Both the position numbers and the translations under genes were made by a program. DNA of 64,000 nt from Dipetalonema caudispina (lineage: Eukaryota > Nematoda > Chromadorea > Rhabditida > Onchocercidae). Positions 13,149-34,015 of this stretch are shown here, piece after piece. Every line of letters starts with the position of its first letter. Position 1 is the first letter of the stretch. Under the pieces are notes generated by a model, which ran no database searches, was not told the origin of the DNA, and worked only from the letters and a program-made list of their open reading frames with translations. The stretch is from assembly GCA_013365325.1 (NCBI GenBank), contig JABVXV010000016.1:62001-126000 (forward strand). Direction: 5' to 3'.

Positions 13149-14783
13149 GTAAAAGAGCACACAATGAGAATCGTTTGATTGACCTCAATTTACCATTCGT
13201 AGACGAAAGAGAGAGCGTCGCAAATGTCTTGCAGTGACGATATTTGAGTTCATCTGAAGTCGTCAACTACCAATGGTGGTAGACGATGATAATAATAACG
13301 ATGATAACGATGAAGATGATGGTGACCTCGAAGGAATTAACGTACTTTTTCATCATATCAAGGACCCTACAAATGCATATACCACAGAACTATCAATTTT
13401 AATTCCGCCAATATCTACAAATGAAATTGTATACACTGTTTGTTGTATAGAAAAACGTTCATTGAATAAATTCTCATCAACTTTTTCGTGTTTTTGTGAC
13501 CTCTCACAAAGTTCATACAGAATTGAGCATTTCATGTCAGTTGTCTTAATGTAAACTCCGATGACCAATACAGTTCATTGCGGAATATTGGAAGCGGCAA
13601 AGTCAGTAAAAAGCTTTTGTATCTTGGTTGATCTAAATTGAATATTACAAACTATTGGCAGCTTAAAAGTAGATGGAACAAGTAACTTCACGCCTGATTA
13701 TATAACCTCTTTTCTACAGGATAGTAATGGTCACTATGTAATTGAAATGCGTAGCTATGGATGATAATCTGTTTTAATTTATCATATGAGTACAGGATCT
13801 CTTGATAGTAGTCTAAGAATAGCCAATAGCACAATATACATTTCAAACTGATTTGAATTCCATAGTTGCAGATATCGTATGCAGTAATATTTGACCTTTT
13901 AGCGAAATGTCACGTAAGTCTTCTCATCTATATTTAATTACCAAAAAATTCTATAGATAAAATTACTATATTTATTTATTTCATTACCTTTTAATTGTTG
14001 CCTCGTTAAAATCACAAAGCATATTATTTATTTTTGATAATGGATAAAGAGATTTATGCGAAATCAAACAAACGTTACAGCAAGCAATAAGGCCATTAAT
14101 TAAATCCTAAAGGTAATATTTGAAAATTATTATTAACATTATGGACTAAAATAACAAGCAGTGCATTGTTTTATAAATAAATAAAATACACACATAGACA
14201 TGTGAAGTAAAACTGTTTGAAATAAAGACTAAAGAACTGAGTCATTCATAATTATTAATTAATTTGACGTAGATCTGTTCATTATTTTTCCAATTAAGAT
14301 GTTTTTCATTAGCACTTAATGTGGCAATACTATAAAAAAGAAAAAAAAAAGTTGCAAAATGGTTCATTTCGATCATGCCCTTTATGATAAGATGATAAAG
14401 CCGTGTTAATGGAATAAAAAAGTAGAGCAGTTCTCATAAATGGATGATATAAATATTAGGTAGTAATGTCCCTTTATAAGCAAAATTTCACTTTGTAATA
14501 AAATTAAAAATGAACTATCCTATCATGGGGACAGTTCAACTATACATTGCAAGATTTTGCAAGCAGAAAAATTATATTAATTTAAAATTCAGTAATTTTT
14601 GATTGCTTGCTGAAAGATGAATAAAAAAAAATTGTTTTACTAACATAATAAATTACTACAAATGTTCTTTATTGAGTTCTTTTTCTAAGTTTAAGCCTAC
14701 AAACTTAAAGCAGCAAGAAACTAAGTAATGAAAACTCAAAAAATTATTTCCATCAGAAGATACTCCGAAATGTTGTACTGGTT

Positions 14784-14831
14784 GAATAAGTCACATATTT
14801 ATTTGATGTCGAATAAGTCACATATTTATTT
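14784..14831. repeat. 21-bp direct repeat, two copies 27 bp apart
   Basis: The 21-mer beginning gaataagtcacata occurs identically at 14784-14804 and 14811-14831 with a 6-bp spacer. No flanking element was seen. Confidence 0.85.
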
Positions 14832-15323
14832 ACTTCACAACAAGCATCTGGCAGTATTTGATTTCTCACTGCAGTTATGCATTATTTTAAACAACAGAAG
14901 CAGTCGATTTAATTAATTCGATTATTCACAAAAAACTCGCAAAAAAATCGAAATTTTTTCAAATATCATTCGATTAGGAATAGCAGAAATAACTCAATTT
15001 TCCTTTGACAATTTCAAGAATTACATCTTTTCGAAAAATTTTGGCAAATCATTAGATAATTTAACGATGTTATCATCTATTCTGACAAAACAACTAGGTT
15101 TCCTATAAAAAAAATCTTGACTTCATCTTCTTTTTTCTTTTTAAATAGAGCCAATATGATTTCAAAAATATATGAGTGAAATTTTCGAATAGTTAGTTAT
15201 ATGATCTTAATCGTCTGCCATCAAAAAGGAAACATGCATAAATTTCCTTTGACTTTGACATAAGATGGCTAATCCGAGCTTTTTCCGCTTGTAATTATAA
15301 AAAAGGAACTTCTAGAGAGAAGT

Positions 15324-21815
<6,492 letters not shown>

Positions 21816-24800
21816 TTTCTCTTCAACAAATAACAACAATTAGATGGCATCCTTTTGTGCATAATTAATTAATGAGCGTAATTGTACGACATTGTTTAAA
21901 TTCATTTCAAATGAAATAATAATAGAAATGTTGTCCATATTGATTAAGAAATGAAAATAAGCGGTCAGTGTATGAGGCATGTGTATGAATGATGAAATTC
22001 ATGACCCGTATTTGACTTATCTACATGGAATTTGTGTTTTATAGTTGCATCGGCTTGTGTTTATAATTATGGGAACATTGACAGTGATGCACAAGAGAAG
22101 GTCAACTTCCATTTAAATGAAAAGGACAAAGGATGAGATGATTGCACTATCAAATCAACTCCAACCTAAAAATTTGATCCCAATTTATCATTTATTCTTT
22201 CTTTCAAATTAGCTTAACGCATTATTATTAGCCAAAATGAATTCAAAAAATTTAAATCAATTAGGAATAAATAAACAAAAGCAGGCAAAAAAATGACGTA
22301 ATTTCCATCAAGTGGATATAATACTATTCAAATTATTTAGATCTGAAAACATCCAAGAAAAATGTCTGTTATGTAAATATTTCATCTCTAATCTGATATA
22401 GGCCTAAAAACCTAATTGAAATTACTTGGTATAACATTTCAAATTTCTACATTCCATCCCATATCCTTGGTAATTTTCTGATATTTGCATACATTCTGAT
22501 CAAGTAATATTTGCGGTGTGTTCATTAATTGGGCCACTACAAACGATGATCGTTTGGCGATAATCTTCGTAATATTTGCTGAATGTAGAGATCATTATAC
22601 AAAACAATAATTAACTCAATCACACGGCTTCACTGACCAATTGGGTCATTTTAGGCTCCTTTCCTTTCCGAGCTATTTATTTTACTTTTAAGTGTAAATG
22701 ATTAGTGCTAAATTTGTTGGGTAAATGAGCTTATGGGTTATTTTATTAATAGCTGAAACTAATTAAAGTAATGTGTTTTTCACACTGCGCTTCTCTCTCC
22801 TTTATTATCTCCAATAATTCTTTAGATTATACGATCACTTTTATCTCCAGTCATCGATCAGTTTTTGTTCCACGGCTTTTGTCCTTCTCCGTTAACAACT
22901 ACAACTTCACCGCCATCACTGACCACTAACCCTTTATTAGTTACGATTACTGTAAATGTATCGTATGAGAAGAAATGGTGAACTGTGGAGGTGAGGAAGC
23001 GGAATGCATTTTCCGTGAATTAGTTCAATCCAGAATGAAGTGGCGGAAACTGAAATTAGTACGAATGAAAAAGAAAAGTGACCAGGAATGTTTAGCAATG
23101 ATTTATGAACGGATTTCTTCCGCATTCTTAATCTATTTTTTCATCCGTGAATCAGCGTGCAGAATATACTTAAATATACAGTGACCACATAAAACCTGTA
23201 CTTATCGGTTAATACACAAATGAATGAATGGAATAGGGTCACTCTGGCAGGATGTTCCAATAACATGTTAAAGGTCAAAGTTCCTTGAAAGGTGGAGGAT
23301 ATTTTATAACATAAATAAAGCACAAATCTCAGATATTTGCTAGACTGGATAATGTGATTAGATTATGAGTGGCAATGGCTGAGTCAATTAAATAAAACTC
23401 GTCGATGTTTATGGGCGCAAATAAGTAAAGAAAGAAATAAAATCAAAAGCGCATACATACATACAGTCATCAATAGAAGAATAGGAAGACGAGCAATTTG
23501 ACGTGTGTCACCTGTGGAGAATGGATGACAAACAGTGGGAGCAAAACTTGAAATAGCAGTCATGAGAGTGACTTATTGCCATATGCAAATGTAAATTATA
23601 ACTAAGTGGACAGATTAATCATTTTAATTTGTGCTCAGCTACCTGAACATTGACCATAGAGGTACTTGAAAAATATGTCGAAAGCGTAAGTGCTCGACGT
23701 GAAGTGTCCTCCTCTTTCATCCTTTACTTTACCATAAATGTTTAAATAAATCCATGACGTATGTTAACGTGATCACATACGTTTGGTTGTTCACTGCTTT
23801 CATATCAAGCAATAAGATCATTAAATTTGTAATATTTTGATGGAAATATTCAATAATGTGATCCTACTAAAAGTTTTTGCCTCGATATGTATTAAATGAA
23901 AGAATTTGAGGGTGAAAACGAACAAAGCATATACATACAAGAAGATAGATATATCTTGTGGATACGAACAGAGGCTAGATCGGGGGTGGATAGATATACT
24001 GCTATCTGTTGTGATATTGAACTCACACAGACACAGACATAGGCACACATACACACACATATATACATATATAAATTATTACAATTTGTACTAAGTTGGT
24101 TTAAAAAGATAAAGGTGAAAAGAGTTGAGATGAGAGTGAAAAGTTGGTGAAGCAAAAAAGAGAAAGGAAGAAAGTTTGAATAAAAATTTATTAGAAAATA
24201 AAAAATGATGGAGGTGGAAACGGATTTCAGGAATAAAAATGAAAAGTTGTGAAGGAGAGATTTGTGTTTAGATAGAAGAGGAACAGTGCACATTATATCA
24301 TCCGATATTTCACTGAAAATTTGTGGCATTTTTTTTTTTTTTTTTTTTTTTTTTTCTAAAAAAAAAAAAAAAAAAAAAAAAACTTCCGTTTTATTTTATC
24401 TTTCATCCTAACCAGATAGATATAGACAGAAATAAACGGAAATGGAAACATTTTTGTTTTCGTTTTTTTTTTTTTCTTTGAACACTTTCCGCTATTCCAT
24501 GTAATTCTCAACTTTTACAATATCCTCAAATGTTAAATGTTATCATGATGTTGCAACTTTTCTACTGGTATCAATCAATAAACACAATTGATCCTAACTT
24601 TTTGCATAAACTTTTTCATACTAATGTTTGTTGATCTCTTCATAACTTGAAGAGCTATGTTAGATTAGAAACATTGATCACAATTATATTTATTCGTATT
24701 TTTTATCTGAAATGCAAAATCTTATAAGATTAAATCAGAAATTACTAAGACTAAAAATTAAGTTAAATGTTGACTTTTCAGTATCATATAAGTCATTGAG

Positions 24801-27800
24801 TAGGAACAGAAGTGTTTGCATAATAAATGACCATAATACAAACAATAATTTTACTTGTATGATTACAGAAAAGATTATCATATGTAGGAAAGAAAAGATT
24901 TCAGGAAATCAGTGAATAATATCTGTCTTTAAGAGAGTAAGATTTAATTTCAGTAAAAAAATCTCAACTTTTTTTTGGAACATTATCAATACCACTTTTT
25001 TTTCTGGCACATAAAAATTGCAAAAAGTAAACAAATGAGAAGGATTGTATTACATCTGGACAGTTCGAAAATGATTGATTTGTAATCATTTTGAAAGCAA
25101 TGAGCTAATAAATATATCTCATAGTTTAAGACAACAAAATTTAAAATGTCCTCTCAGATTTGAAAATTCCTGAAATTCAAGGATGACATATAAGAAAGGA
25201 TATTTGGTATTATGCAATACAAAACAAAAAACATTGTTTAAAAAAAACATTTAAAAATGGAAGATGCCATTGAAGATAATTTTTTTGAATGTAGAAGTAT
25301 TTGAAATGGACAAATCTAATCTAAATTCAATTGTAAGATGAAAAACAACGTATTCATCAATATGATGCCATAAAAGTTATATATGGAAAGAAAGAAAGAT
25401 AGACAGAGGAAAACGGATACGATGGAACCCAACACGAAGAAATGAAATGCATTTGTATGAAAGTCAGAATTGTTGTCTAACAGATAAATTCGCGACAAAT
25501 TAAACTACCGCCAGAAGACAACCGGTTTAGCGAACTGATAAAATAATCGCCTCTTCTGACTATCTAATGCACTACCAGACTTTTTGAGTCTAAGAAAAAA
25601 ATTAATTTTGGTTGAGAAAAAGCTCCTCTCTTTTTTGCAATCAAATCAAGTGATAATTCTCTTGTCACCTTAACTACTGGTAAGTCTCTGAAGGCTTCAG
25701 TTTTCTAAAATTCCAGTAATAATTAAATATGGAAAAAGAGGGCCACCTAGGCGAGAAGAGAGCATTTAATATGGATTAAAGTAATTAAAATAATTAAAGA
25801 TTTAGAAATGATGTAGAAATCTGAATAGATACATTTGGCATAAACAATGAATCTATGCAACACGTAGAGAAGACATTATTCGCAATTATGATTAATCTCT
25901 AAGTGCGAAAAATGTTTTGCAAGTTCACTGTAAGCAAGAGCAAATTTGGAGGGAGTGGCAAATTTAAAATTGAAATTATATAAAGCGAAAAAAGGTATAA
26001 GGTCAAAGATCAATGAAGAAGTTCATACTATTGAGATGTTAAATTCGGAATTCTGTTTGCTCCACAATTACTAATTTCAGGATTACTCTGATAATCAGAT
26101 AATAACAGCATATGATAGAGAAGCTTTTCCTAATTTGGAAGATTTTGGATAGTATCTCTGGATTGAAGAAGTTCTAAATCTTGCAGTTTATTAGTTAACC
26201 TTAATTCAACTTATCCCACTACCATTAGTAGTTACAATAACTCCTTGTAATATCTGTCAATCTTTCTTCTCCAGTAACTGTCGATCGACATTGTTACCGA
26301 GAGGATTTAATTACTGTGTGCTAAACTTAATTCTACATCAATCACTGTTTAAGTCTCGAAGATATTCCTCTTGTGTAAAGGTACCATTGGTACCATTATG
26401 AATTACTGAAATTGTTATTTCACTAAACATGATAACCGTTAACATTTTGTTTCATAGAAGTCAAGTCTTTAATTCTGTCAAGGTAATTATAATTTACTCT
26501 ATTCTAAAGCCTGGATCCCACTGAATAAGTAACCTGAAAACAATCTAAGAAGTCATATTATTAAATTTTGTTAATTTATTAGAGAGTATCCCTTCCACTA
26601 AACTGAACAATTCGTAATCTTCTTTCAGACTTTTGACTATTTTATTTCAATCCGAATTGTCCAGTAGAATCCTTCCCGCATTTTTTCATTTAAATGTAAT
26701 TGTGATACGAGAAAATTCCGTATACCAAAAAATGTAAAACAGTATTAGTTAGGGATGGCAATGTACGACAATATAGTTACAATGGATGAGAAGGAAGGAA
26801 CATTACAGGAGGGCTGAAAAGTTGATGAAAAGCTATTTGTTTGTTAAAGAACATCGAATGTTTTTCTTTTTTTGAACATTTCTATCGCTTGGAAAAGATT
26901 TCATTTCAACCAACAATTCATCGTATACACTAATCTATCGCTTCTTCCTTTCATTTTCTCCTTTTTCTACATTTACTATAATGCTAATCAGAGAAGCTAC
27001 AAATTATCTACTCATTGATACATTTTAGATATTAAATATAAATTCATGAGGATAATCTGAACTATTAAAATATACGAGACAAGTATTGGTAGAAAAAAAG
27101 AAAAGGGACTGGTCAAAACGTAGAAAGCTTTTATAGGAAATAAACGTTTAGAAGTTGAGAATTTTTGAAAAATATTCTCATCTGCTCTTCTAACATCGTC
27201 CATCTGTTCATTTGGTGATTATCAAAAACAGCTGCACTAACATGAATGTTTGGTAGATTGTAAGCATTCAACTGGTTTTCATCATCCTATAACATTTACT
27301 ATTCAACCGAAAAACTAAATAAATATGAGAGAAACCTGAATCTTTCAATCTGATCCATTCTTATTTTTACTTATTTTTCAGTAATTTAAAGGATAGTGAA
27401 TTAAAATTCTTTTTTTCTCTACAAATTAAATAATTCAAAATTTCTTTTAAATAGATGATATCCTGAATTTAGCCTTTTATGAGTAGAGATGGTAATGTTT
27501 GAGTCTATTTGTTATCATTTATGAAAAATTCTTTGATCTAGAAGTTGTACAAATCCATTTAATAAACTTTGAAAAATAAACAAAATGGAAAGAAGCTAAC
27601 AAAAGAGATACGAATTATTTGTAAATTAGACAGTGAACAAGAAGTCAAATGGATAATAAAATTGCATAGTAATTAATATTTAGTTTCTAAATTATGAATT
27701 TTAAACCTTCTGTAAAAGAAACAGAAACATATCGCACTATAAAGCTTACACTTTATATGCTCTTCAACTTTTTTCCATACATAAAACTAAGTAAATTGAT

Positions 27801-30600
27801 CTACGTAACTCACGTTTTCCTTCTGTACTGGTAGTATATGCTATGGTTTCAGTAAAAACATGTTTTTTTAATAAAATATACATTTTGATGATTTCGATGA
27901 AATTCTCGAAAACACAAACCCGTAGTTTTTTCATGCCACTGATCAGTCAATATTAATCAATGTTCGTCCGGTTACACAAGGTCACTGGTGCAGTGTGCTT
28001 TGCAAGAGATTGTTCACAGTGTCCAGTAACAATTCATGTATGCAAAATCCAAAATATTTGAATTTCATCTGTGAAAACTGTTATATATTAAAATAATATT
28101 AGTTTTAATTAAGCAAACACAAAAAAAAAAACACTGCGGCAGATATGAATCTTAGAAAGAAATTAGAATGTTAATTATTTATTCTAATCTACTTGCTGAT
28201 TAGATCTTCGATTGAACGACCAAAGATCGATAATTAGATTTAAATTTTATTTCTGGATTTCAGGAACTGTATGACATTTAAGGAAAACCTGAAGGAACTG
28301 TTATTAGATTTTTCTAAACGATAAAAGTGCAGATTAGAATTCTAAAGAAGCTTTGTTATATATTAGTTATTTGCTCAGCAGTTTGAAATTCGCTCTTTCA
28401 GGTTGAGAAAAACTGAAAAATACAAATTTGAAAGTGATTATTTTAACTTTTCAAGACATAAAAAGACAATTTTTTAAATCGTCAATTTTTCGAAAATTTG
28501 GATATCACCGTATGCTAGTGTAGTAAAGTTCTTCAGGTTCGTCAAAGTTTTGCAAAACGGATTATTATGAAACAGTTGCGGTACACGTGAAGCAATCATC
28601 TTCGAAAAATAATTTGAATTGAAAAATTGTTGTAACTTTTTGTTACAAATAATCTGTTTAACAAAAATCTAACATAGTTATTACAATCAGCAGCGAATTC
28701 ATTACAAGGAAAAAATAAAAGAAAAAACGGGATAGAAAAACTAAATAATGTCTTTTAAAAAAAAGGAAATGGAAATAAATTTTATGGAATTCAATTTTAT
28801 ATATTCGATGAGAAGATGAAATAAAAAAAAAAAAAAAAACAAAATGAAATAATTGATTGTTGTAATTCAATAAATACTAACAGCACGATTATATGATTTT
28901 TTTTTTTTTTTTTTTTGAGAGAAGAAATTGAGAAAAGAATCAGTTTAATTGTGCAAGAAAAAAAAAAGGATGGAAGACGAAAGGTTAGGAAAATCGAGAC
29001 AAGAATGAAATTATTCTATCCTGTCCATTTAAATAGTTAGTTCATATTTTAATGCAATGTTGTCAGAATGGATCACAGGAGAAATGGGAAAACGGGGCGG
29101 AGGTTCGTTTGATTGCATTTTCACTTAGTTGATTGCTGAAAAATTTACCCTTACTGAAAATACAATTGTGCAAATTCCAATTTTTGTTCTGTATTTATGA
29201 AGAAGAGTTATTCTGAAAAACAGTATGAACTATATACTTTATGGGAATGAGTTTATTTTGAAGAGTAGTGATGATTCTTGCTAGTTGTTATTTGAATTTA
29301 TCAATCTAAAATTTAAAAAATGAATTTGAAAATTAATGTGGCATAAATTTTTAAGCACATCGAAAGCTTACAATAACCAGAAAAAACAGGAGAGTTGCCA
29401 GCTGTCGGTTGTTGAAGTGGATGCGATGGAAATATCAAATAATGAATTACTTTTCGTTGGTGATATCGCAACTTGCTTCAGAAGGTCAAGCTGGCTTACA
29501 TTAAATGACTTGACAAATTTGATTGTCCTTACAATTATTGATTCTATTGGCTATCAGTACGATTCATAACTTCCAGTAGTGGTACAATAATGATAAAAAG
29601 GTATAATATGATAATGCTGCAGTAGTGGAATTACTGCAAACTACCGTTTTCCTTCGAACATATCGGATCACGCCAGACTGAATTGTTTCAGCAATACTAA
29701 AAAATGTTCTGATAGCATTCTTCAAATTGATTTATGCCAAAACATACTGATTATGTCGGGTCACATCCTATTCTTTCCAGACAGTACTTTGACCTTCAAT
29801 ATTCTAGTATTTTTTCGATATCAAGTTCTCACAAAATATGACACCTTCTAAATTCCTTTCATGTCTCCTCTATATGATGCATGATGCATTTTAATGATGG
29901 TACGCATATCAATTAAATTCATCATGAATCATAAATCAAGCATTCCCCCTTTTGTCCCTTCAGAATCCTGTTTTATCCTTCAAAACCGTCAACAAACAAT
30001 TTCAACAATCTCAATAGTTAAGAGTTATCTTTGTCGAGAAATTTGAATAACTTTCCATGTATCAGGACAAAATGAATAGTTAAGATGGCTCATGTCTGAT
30101 AACTTATGATGCTATTATTATTTAAGCATGATTTAGAACAATTTCATTAGTTGTATTAACAATAATATGCTTGAATGTGTATCATCTCATGATTGAGAGT
30201 AAAACATTGAAAGAGTTTGAGAAAAGGAGAGAGAGAGAGAGAAAGAGCTCGAAATTATTAGAAAATGAATATTTGAAAATTGGTGAATTATGAGAATCAA
30301 AAAGCAATTTGACGCATGGTATGACAAGCAATGCGTGAAACGCAAAGATTGATTGAAGGAATTAGGAATATTCTCATCAAAACCAAGGACATTTCGAATG
30401 CTATTTTTGAGGCTTTTTAGCCTATTACCGCCATAGTATTTTAAATATGCCCAGAGAGAGAGCGATGGTTGAATGAACAAATACCTCAACCGACTAACAA
30501 TTATATATATTTCAGTCTAAAATCATTTCTATTATTCGCCGCATTCATTCCTGCTGGCATACTCATCGCTAACGACTAGTCAGCAGTCTCATTAACAAAG
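21816..30600. other. Gene-poor region upstream of alpha-actinin
   Basis: About 8.8 kb with no frame that has splice support or family motifs. The proximal part (about 21.8-23.2 kb) is where the alpha-actinin promoter should lie. A 69-codon plus-strand frame at 22975-23184 is in a slightly GC-richer patch but has nothing recognisable. Elsewhere there are poly-A/T runs (28821-28838, 28898-28916), a CA/CAGA-rich tract near 24009-24075 and a GA tract near 30226-30247. Confidence 0.5.
24329..24382. repeat. T27-CT-A25 homopolymer palindrome
   Basis: A run of 27 T is followed by CT and 25 A, so the plus strand could fold on itself. Either two head-to-head poly-A tails or an assembly join would look like this. 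Confidence 0.85.
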
Positions 30601-33600
30601 TTTTCGAAATCGAATTATATGTATATAAATACATTCCAATGCAGAGTATTCCTCCAATTCATACAAATGAATAGTTAAATTGTAAGTTGTAAACATCCAA
30701 TGAAACATGACCACAATACAAAGAATCAGTGCATGAATCGTTTTGTGGGCAATAAATTTATTTCATATCTAAGAAATTCCAGTTTTACAAGCTATTCTTT
30801 AGCTAAACCTGTTTCATGTTTGATACATGAAATCCTGGACGATAAGTTCGTTACAGGAATAAATGAAAAGAACTACTTAAGAAACCGACTTAAATTTAAA
30901 TGCAACCAAGTACTCTTACTAGATTCTTTATCTGCAGCACTATATGGTAATCAAACGCTTTGATTATTAACCTCAGCAGATCATATTTCGTCTTGCACTA
31001 AAGTTAACCTACGCAAAACGGTTGCTGTTTTCGTTGATGCAGGGAATCTAACGGGCAAAAGATTATAAAGAGAAATGGAATTAAGTGAAAACCATTAAAG
31101 ACGGCCATTTTTGAGTATCTGAAAGAACTCATACCAAAATCACTCCAATTCATTTATTTGAAAATGCAGAGATCAACAAATTATCAAAATGAGCTGTAAC
31201 ACGCTGTTTAACAGCTTGACCAGAAAAATTTCGAATGTATTACATCGCGCTGATAACATCGAAGGCACAACAAAAATTTAACAGTCGACAGGTTCCAAAG
31301 CTGCTGAGATCAATGTCGAAAGACAAAAGTGTAACAATGCATCGAAACACGTCGTGAACAATAAACCCGCATGAAGATATATACCTCGCTGGCTGCGTAA
31401 CTACAATGACCAATGTTTTCAATCTGAAATATGTTACATGATTAATATAACTTCATATAATTATCAGGGGCCAAATTTTACAAGAAAAAATTCAAACAAC
31501 GAAATGCTAGCAGTATTTCTTGAAACTTCCGGAAGACAATTTGTGGGTTATCCCACAGGAAGATTCAGAAATCTGGAATTTACAAATAACAGGAAGAAAC
31601 TTCCCGAAAAGTTTTATTGGAAGCAAAGAAAATGTGCTCGAGGACTATCATTAGGCTACCATACATTAAGGTCATCAAAATTAATCTACAAACAACTCGA
31701 AGAAGCAGGCCTCACTTAACTTGTGCAAACGTCATCACCTGTATAGCATTTTGTAACATTAAAATTTTATGCGACATGTTCGGACTGGAAATAGAAACAA
31801 AATAAACAGAAAACAACTGCGACCAAAATTAACAAAAAAGTGCTCACCTCCAGATACAATTTAACGCGCTGAAATGCTTCATAAAAACACAAACAATTCG
31901 TGGTTTTTAAAAAACTTTTATTTATTAAAAGGAAATAGAAAAGTCAACAGACGTAAGAACTGTTTTCATTACGATGACAATACCGAACGACATTTTTTAG
32001 GAGAAAAGGGGATTTATATTTTAAGAAGAGCATAAATTTGAAAATGCTGCACTGCGTCCATCATCTATAGCTCATGACCACTGCGATACCACTAACAATA
32101 TCACCATCGCGAAAGCACAGTGAAACCGTTTGCCATCCGTAACATTTCAACATCATCCGCATTCATAACGCCTATATCGAAAATAATTCATTACGAAATC
32201 AGAAGTATATTTAAATGATACGACAAAAGGTGAAGTGTCTTGCAATCTGTGAAAAAAAAATTATGCAATCAAATAAACATGATTTAACAAGGCACAGTGG
32301 ACCTAGATTCATTATAACTGTACCTCAAGTTCTGAAGAAAACTAAAACAGAGGTAAAAGAGACTGAAATTCTAACTAAGCATCATTTCTTCTGTGATAAT
32401 TTTATGCCAGTTATAAGAAATTCGAAATATGAAGGCTCACATAATGTTATATGTATGCACAATTTACAGAACCCACAAAGATCAACTTTTGGGACAATTT
32501 TATTTCAACAGCAGTGATAACCTCTTTCTTCTCTTGATAAAATTTTTTTCAACTCTTTTGATTCATGTTTGACAGTAAATGATGTATTTCGGGGTATTAA
32601 ACCATGTCTTATCTGCAGATAGGACAGAGCTTTGGCATAGGAATCACTGCTAAACGACCTTAAAACTTTTCATAAGCTTCAACTTCCCCCAAGATTCATT
32701 CTTTTGTGCAAAAACTTTTCAGTTAGAAGTAATAGAATAAAGAGAAACACTGAGGTTCTTAAAATTCAAATGAAATTTCGAGCAGTAAGCGAAAAGTACA
32801 TGTAGGAAACAGAAAGACAGAAGAGGTGAACAAATTCCATTTCAACATATAACAATATTTGCTTAATTTCCTTAAGAAATCCCCAGAAAGACAGGATCAG
32901 GATGATAAAATAAAAACGATAATCTTTTCACGAAGTATGCGAATTATGGAGACCTGTTATTGACGTTATTGTTGAAACAAGAAATATAACTATTAATTTA
33001 AATTACTAGATCTAAGACAACTGAAAAGCGAAGTGAAAAGATGAAGATATGGTTGATTAGTACTGGCGCGTATACAAAAGCCATAATGAAACAAAACTTG
33101 GGCCTGCTACAGCAGTGAAACCTTATTCCACTTACACAGCTGTCACGCACATCAAAATAGAGTAAAAATGAAGGAGTAATACTGGTGAAAACATCATAAA
33201 CAAAGACGTTTACAAAAAATGCACTACTTGATAAAATATAGAGAGCATATTCAGAGCATTAAAACTATTTTGCAAACCAATTCAACCCATTAAGAGGAAA
33301 TTCTGCAAAATAAATTTAAAATGGTCCCTTAAATTTATAAATTGTTCCATCAACAAATTTCATTACAATCCAAAAAGACTGAAGACTCATCATTAAGCAA
33401 TGAAATCCTTACAAGCCAATAAAAAAGATTGCAAGTAGGGCCAAATTGAATTTATGACAAAAGTTGCAGTATGAATAGAAAAAGCTGAGAAAATCTGACA
33501 TCAAAGAAACGAAAATGTGAACGACTCATACTGCCTGGATGCAACAACCTCTATGCCTTTGGATAGTAGTGTGCTTTTCTAAAGCGTAGAGGATTATTGC

Positions 33601-34015
33601 AACCATCACAACGTATGAAAATCTAGGCTTCTAATTCACAAAACCATTTAAATTTCATCATCCTTCAAAAAAATTAAGTAATTATAAGCAGACATTCCGT
33701 ACACATGAGAGATCTGAGAAAATTCGTAAAAATTATTTCCTTAATAGATCTCAAAGAAATTGTTCGTTTGAAAGTCTTGATGTGCAATTCGGAAGTGACA
33801 ACAGGAAAATTAAAAGGAACATACCTGATAACGTGCAAATCGATTCCAGGAGACGCACAAAACATCTTGAGAGAGCAGTGTACCATAGTTGCAAAGAATG
33901 AATGAAATGAAAAATACATATAATAACACGAAGAGGCGAAAAGTCCATCATTTAGAGAAAAGGAAAACATAATTTGCTCTTATTTATTGAACATGAGTAA
34001 AACGACGTCCAATAA
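30601..34015. other. Gene-poor region, A-rich/T-poor plus strand, possibly decayed coding
   Basis: This is 3' of CPSF6. The plus strand is conspicuously richer in A than T here, which thins out stop codons. Three open stretches (30700-30963, 31438-31719, 32215-32517) share one reading frame, with only scattered stops between the first two. The piece after 31010 includes KTVAVFVDAGNLTGKRL, which superficially resembles the first strand of NYN/LabA-type domains. I cannot support a gene. A degraded gene, a retroelement remnant or simple composition bias are all possible. Confidence 0.35.
33983..33988 (-). terminator. CPSF6: AATAAA polyadenylation signal of CPSF6
   Basis: On the minus strand, AATAAA starts 28 nt after the CPSF6 stop codon (TAA at 34016-34018), in the sequence TTCAATAAATAAGAG. 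This implies a very short 3' UTR. Confidence 0.7.

Larger units (their letters stand above)
10558..15323. other. Intergenic stretch with simple repeats, 4.8 kb
   Basis: This separates the 3' end of alpha-actinin from the 5' end of the four-TM protein gene; both are on the minus strand. It holds a long hairpin, TA and GT microsatellites and a short direct repeat (listed separately). Two open frames overlap on opposite strands near 13.27-13.57 kb. The plus-strand one starts with an Asp/Asn-rich run caused by a GAT/AAT simple repeat. Neither has splice support, so I do not call them genes. Confidence 0.5.

Noticed and set aside
12885..13266. Minus-strand frames rich in His/Thr (THTHTDTHT)
   Set aside because: Direct translation of the GT microsatellite. 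No flanking exon and no motif.
13273..13568. Overlapping 93- and 71-codon frames on opposite strands
   Set aside because: The plus frame starts in a GAT/AAT simple repeat. Neither has matching splice partners or any recognisable domain.
22975..23184. 69-codon plus-strand frame in a slightly GC-richer patch
   Set aside because: No homologous motif, no splice context, and it lies where alpha-actinin upstream sequence is expected.
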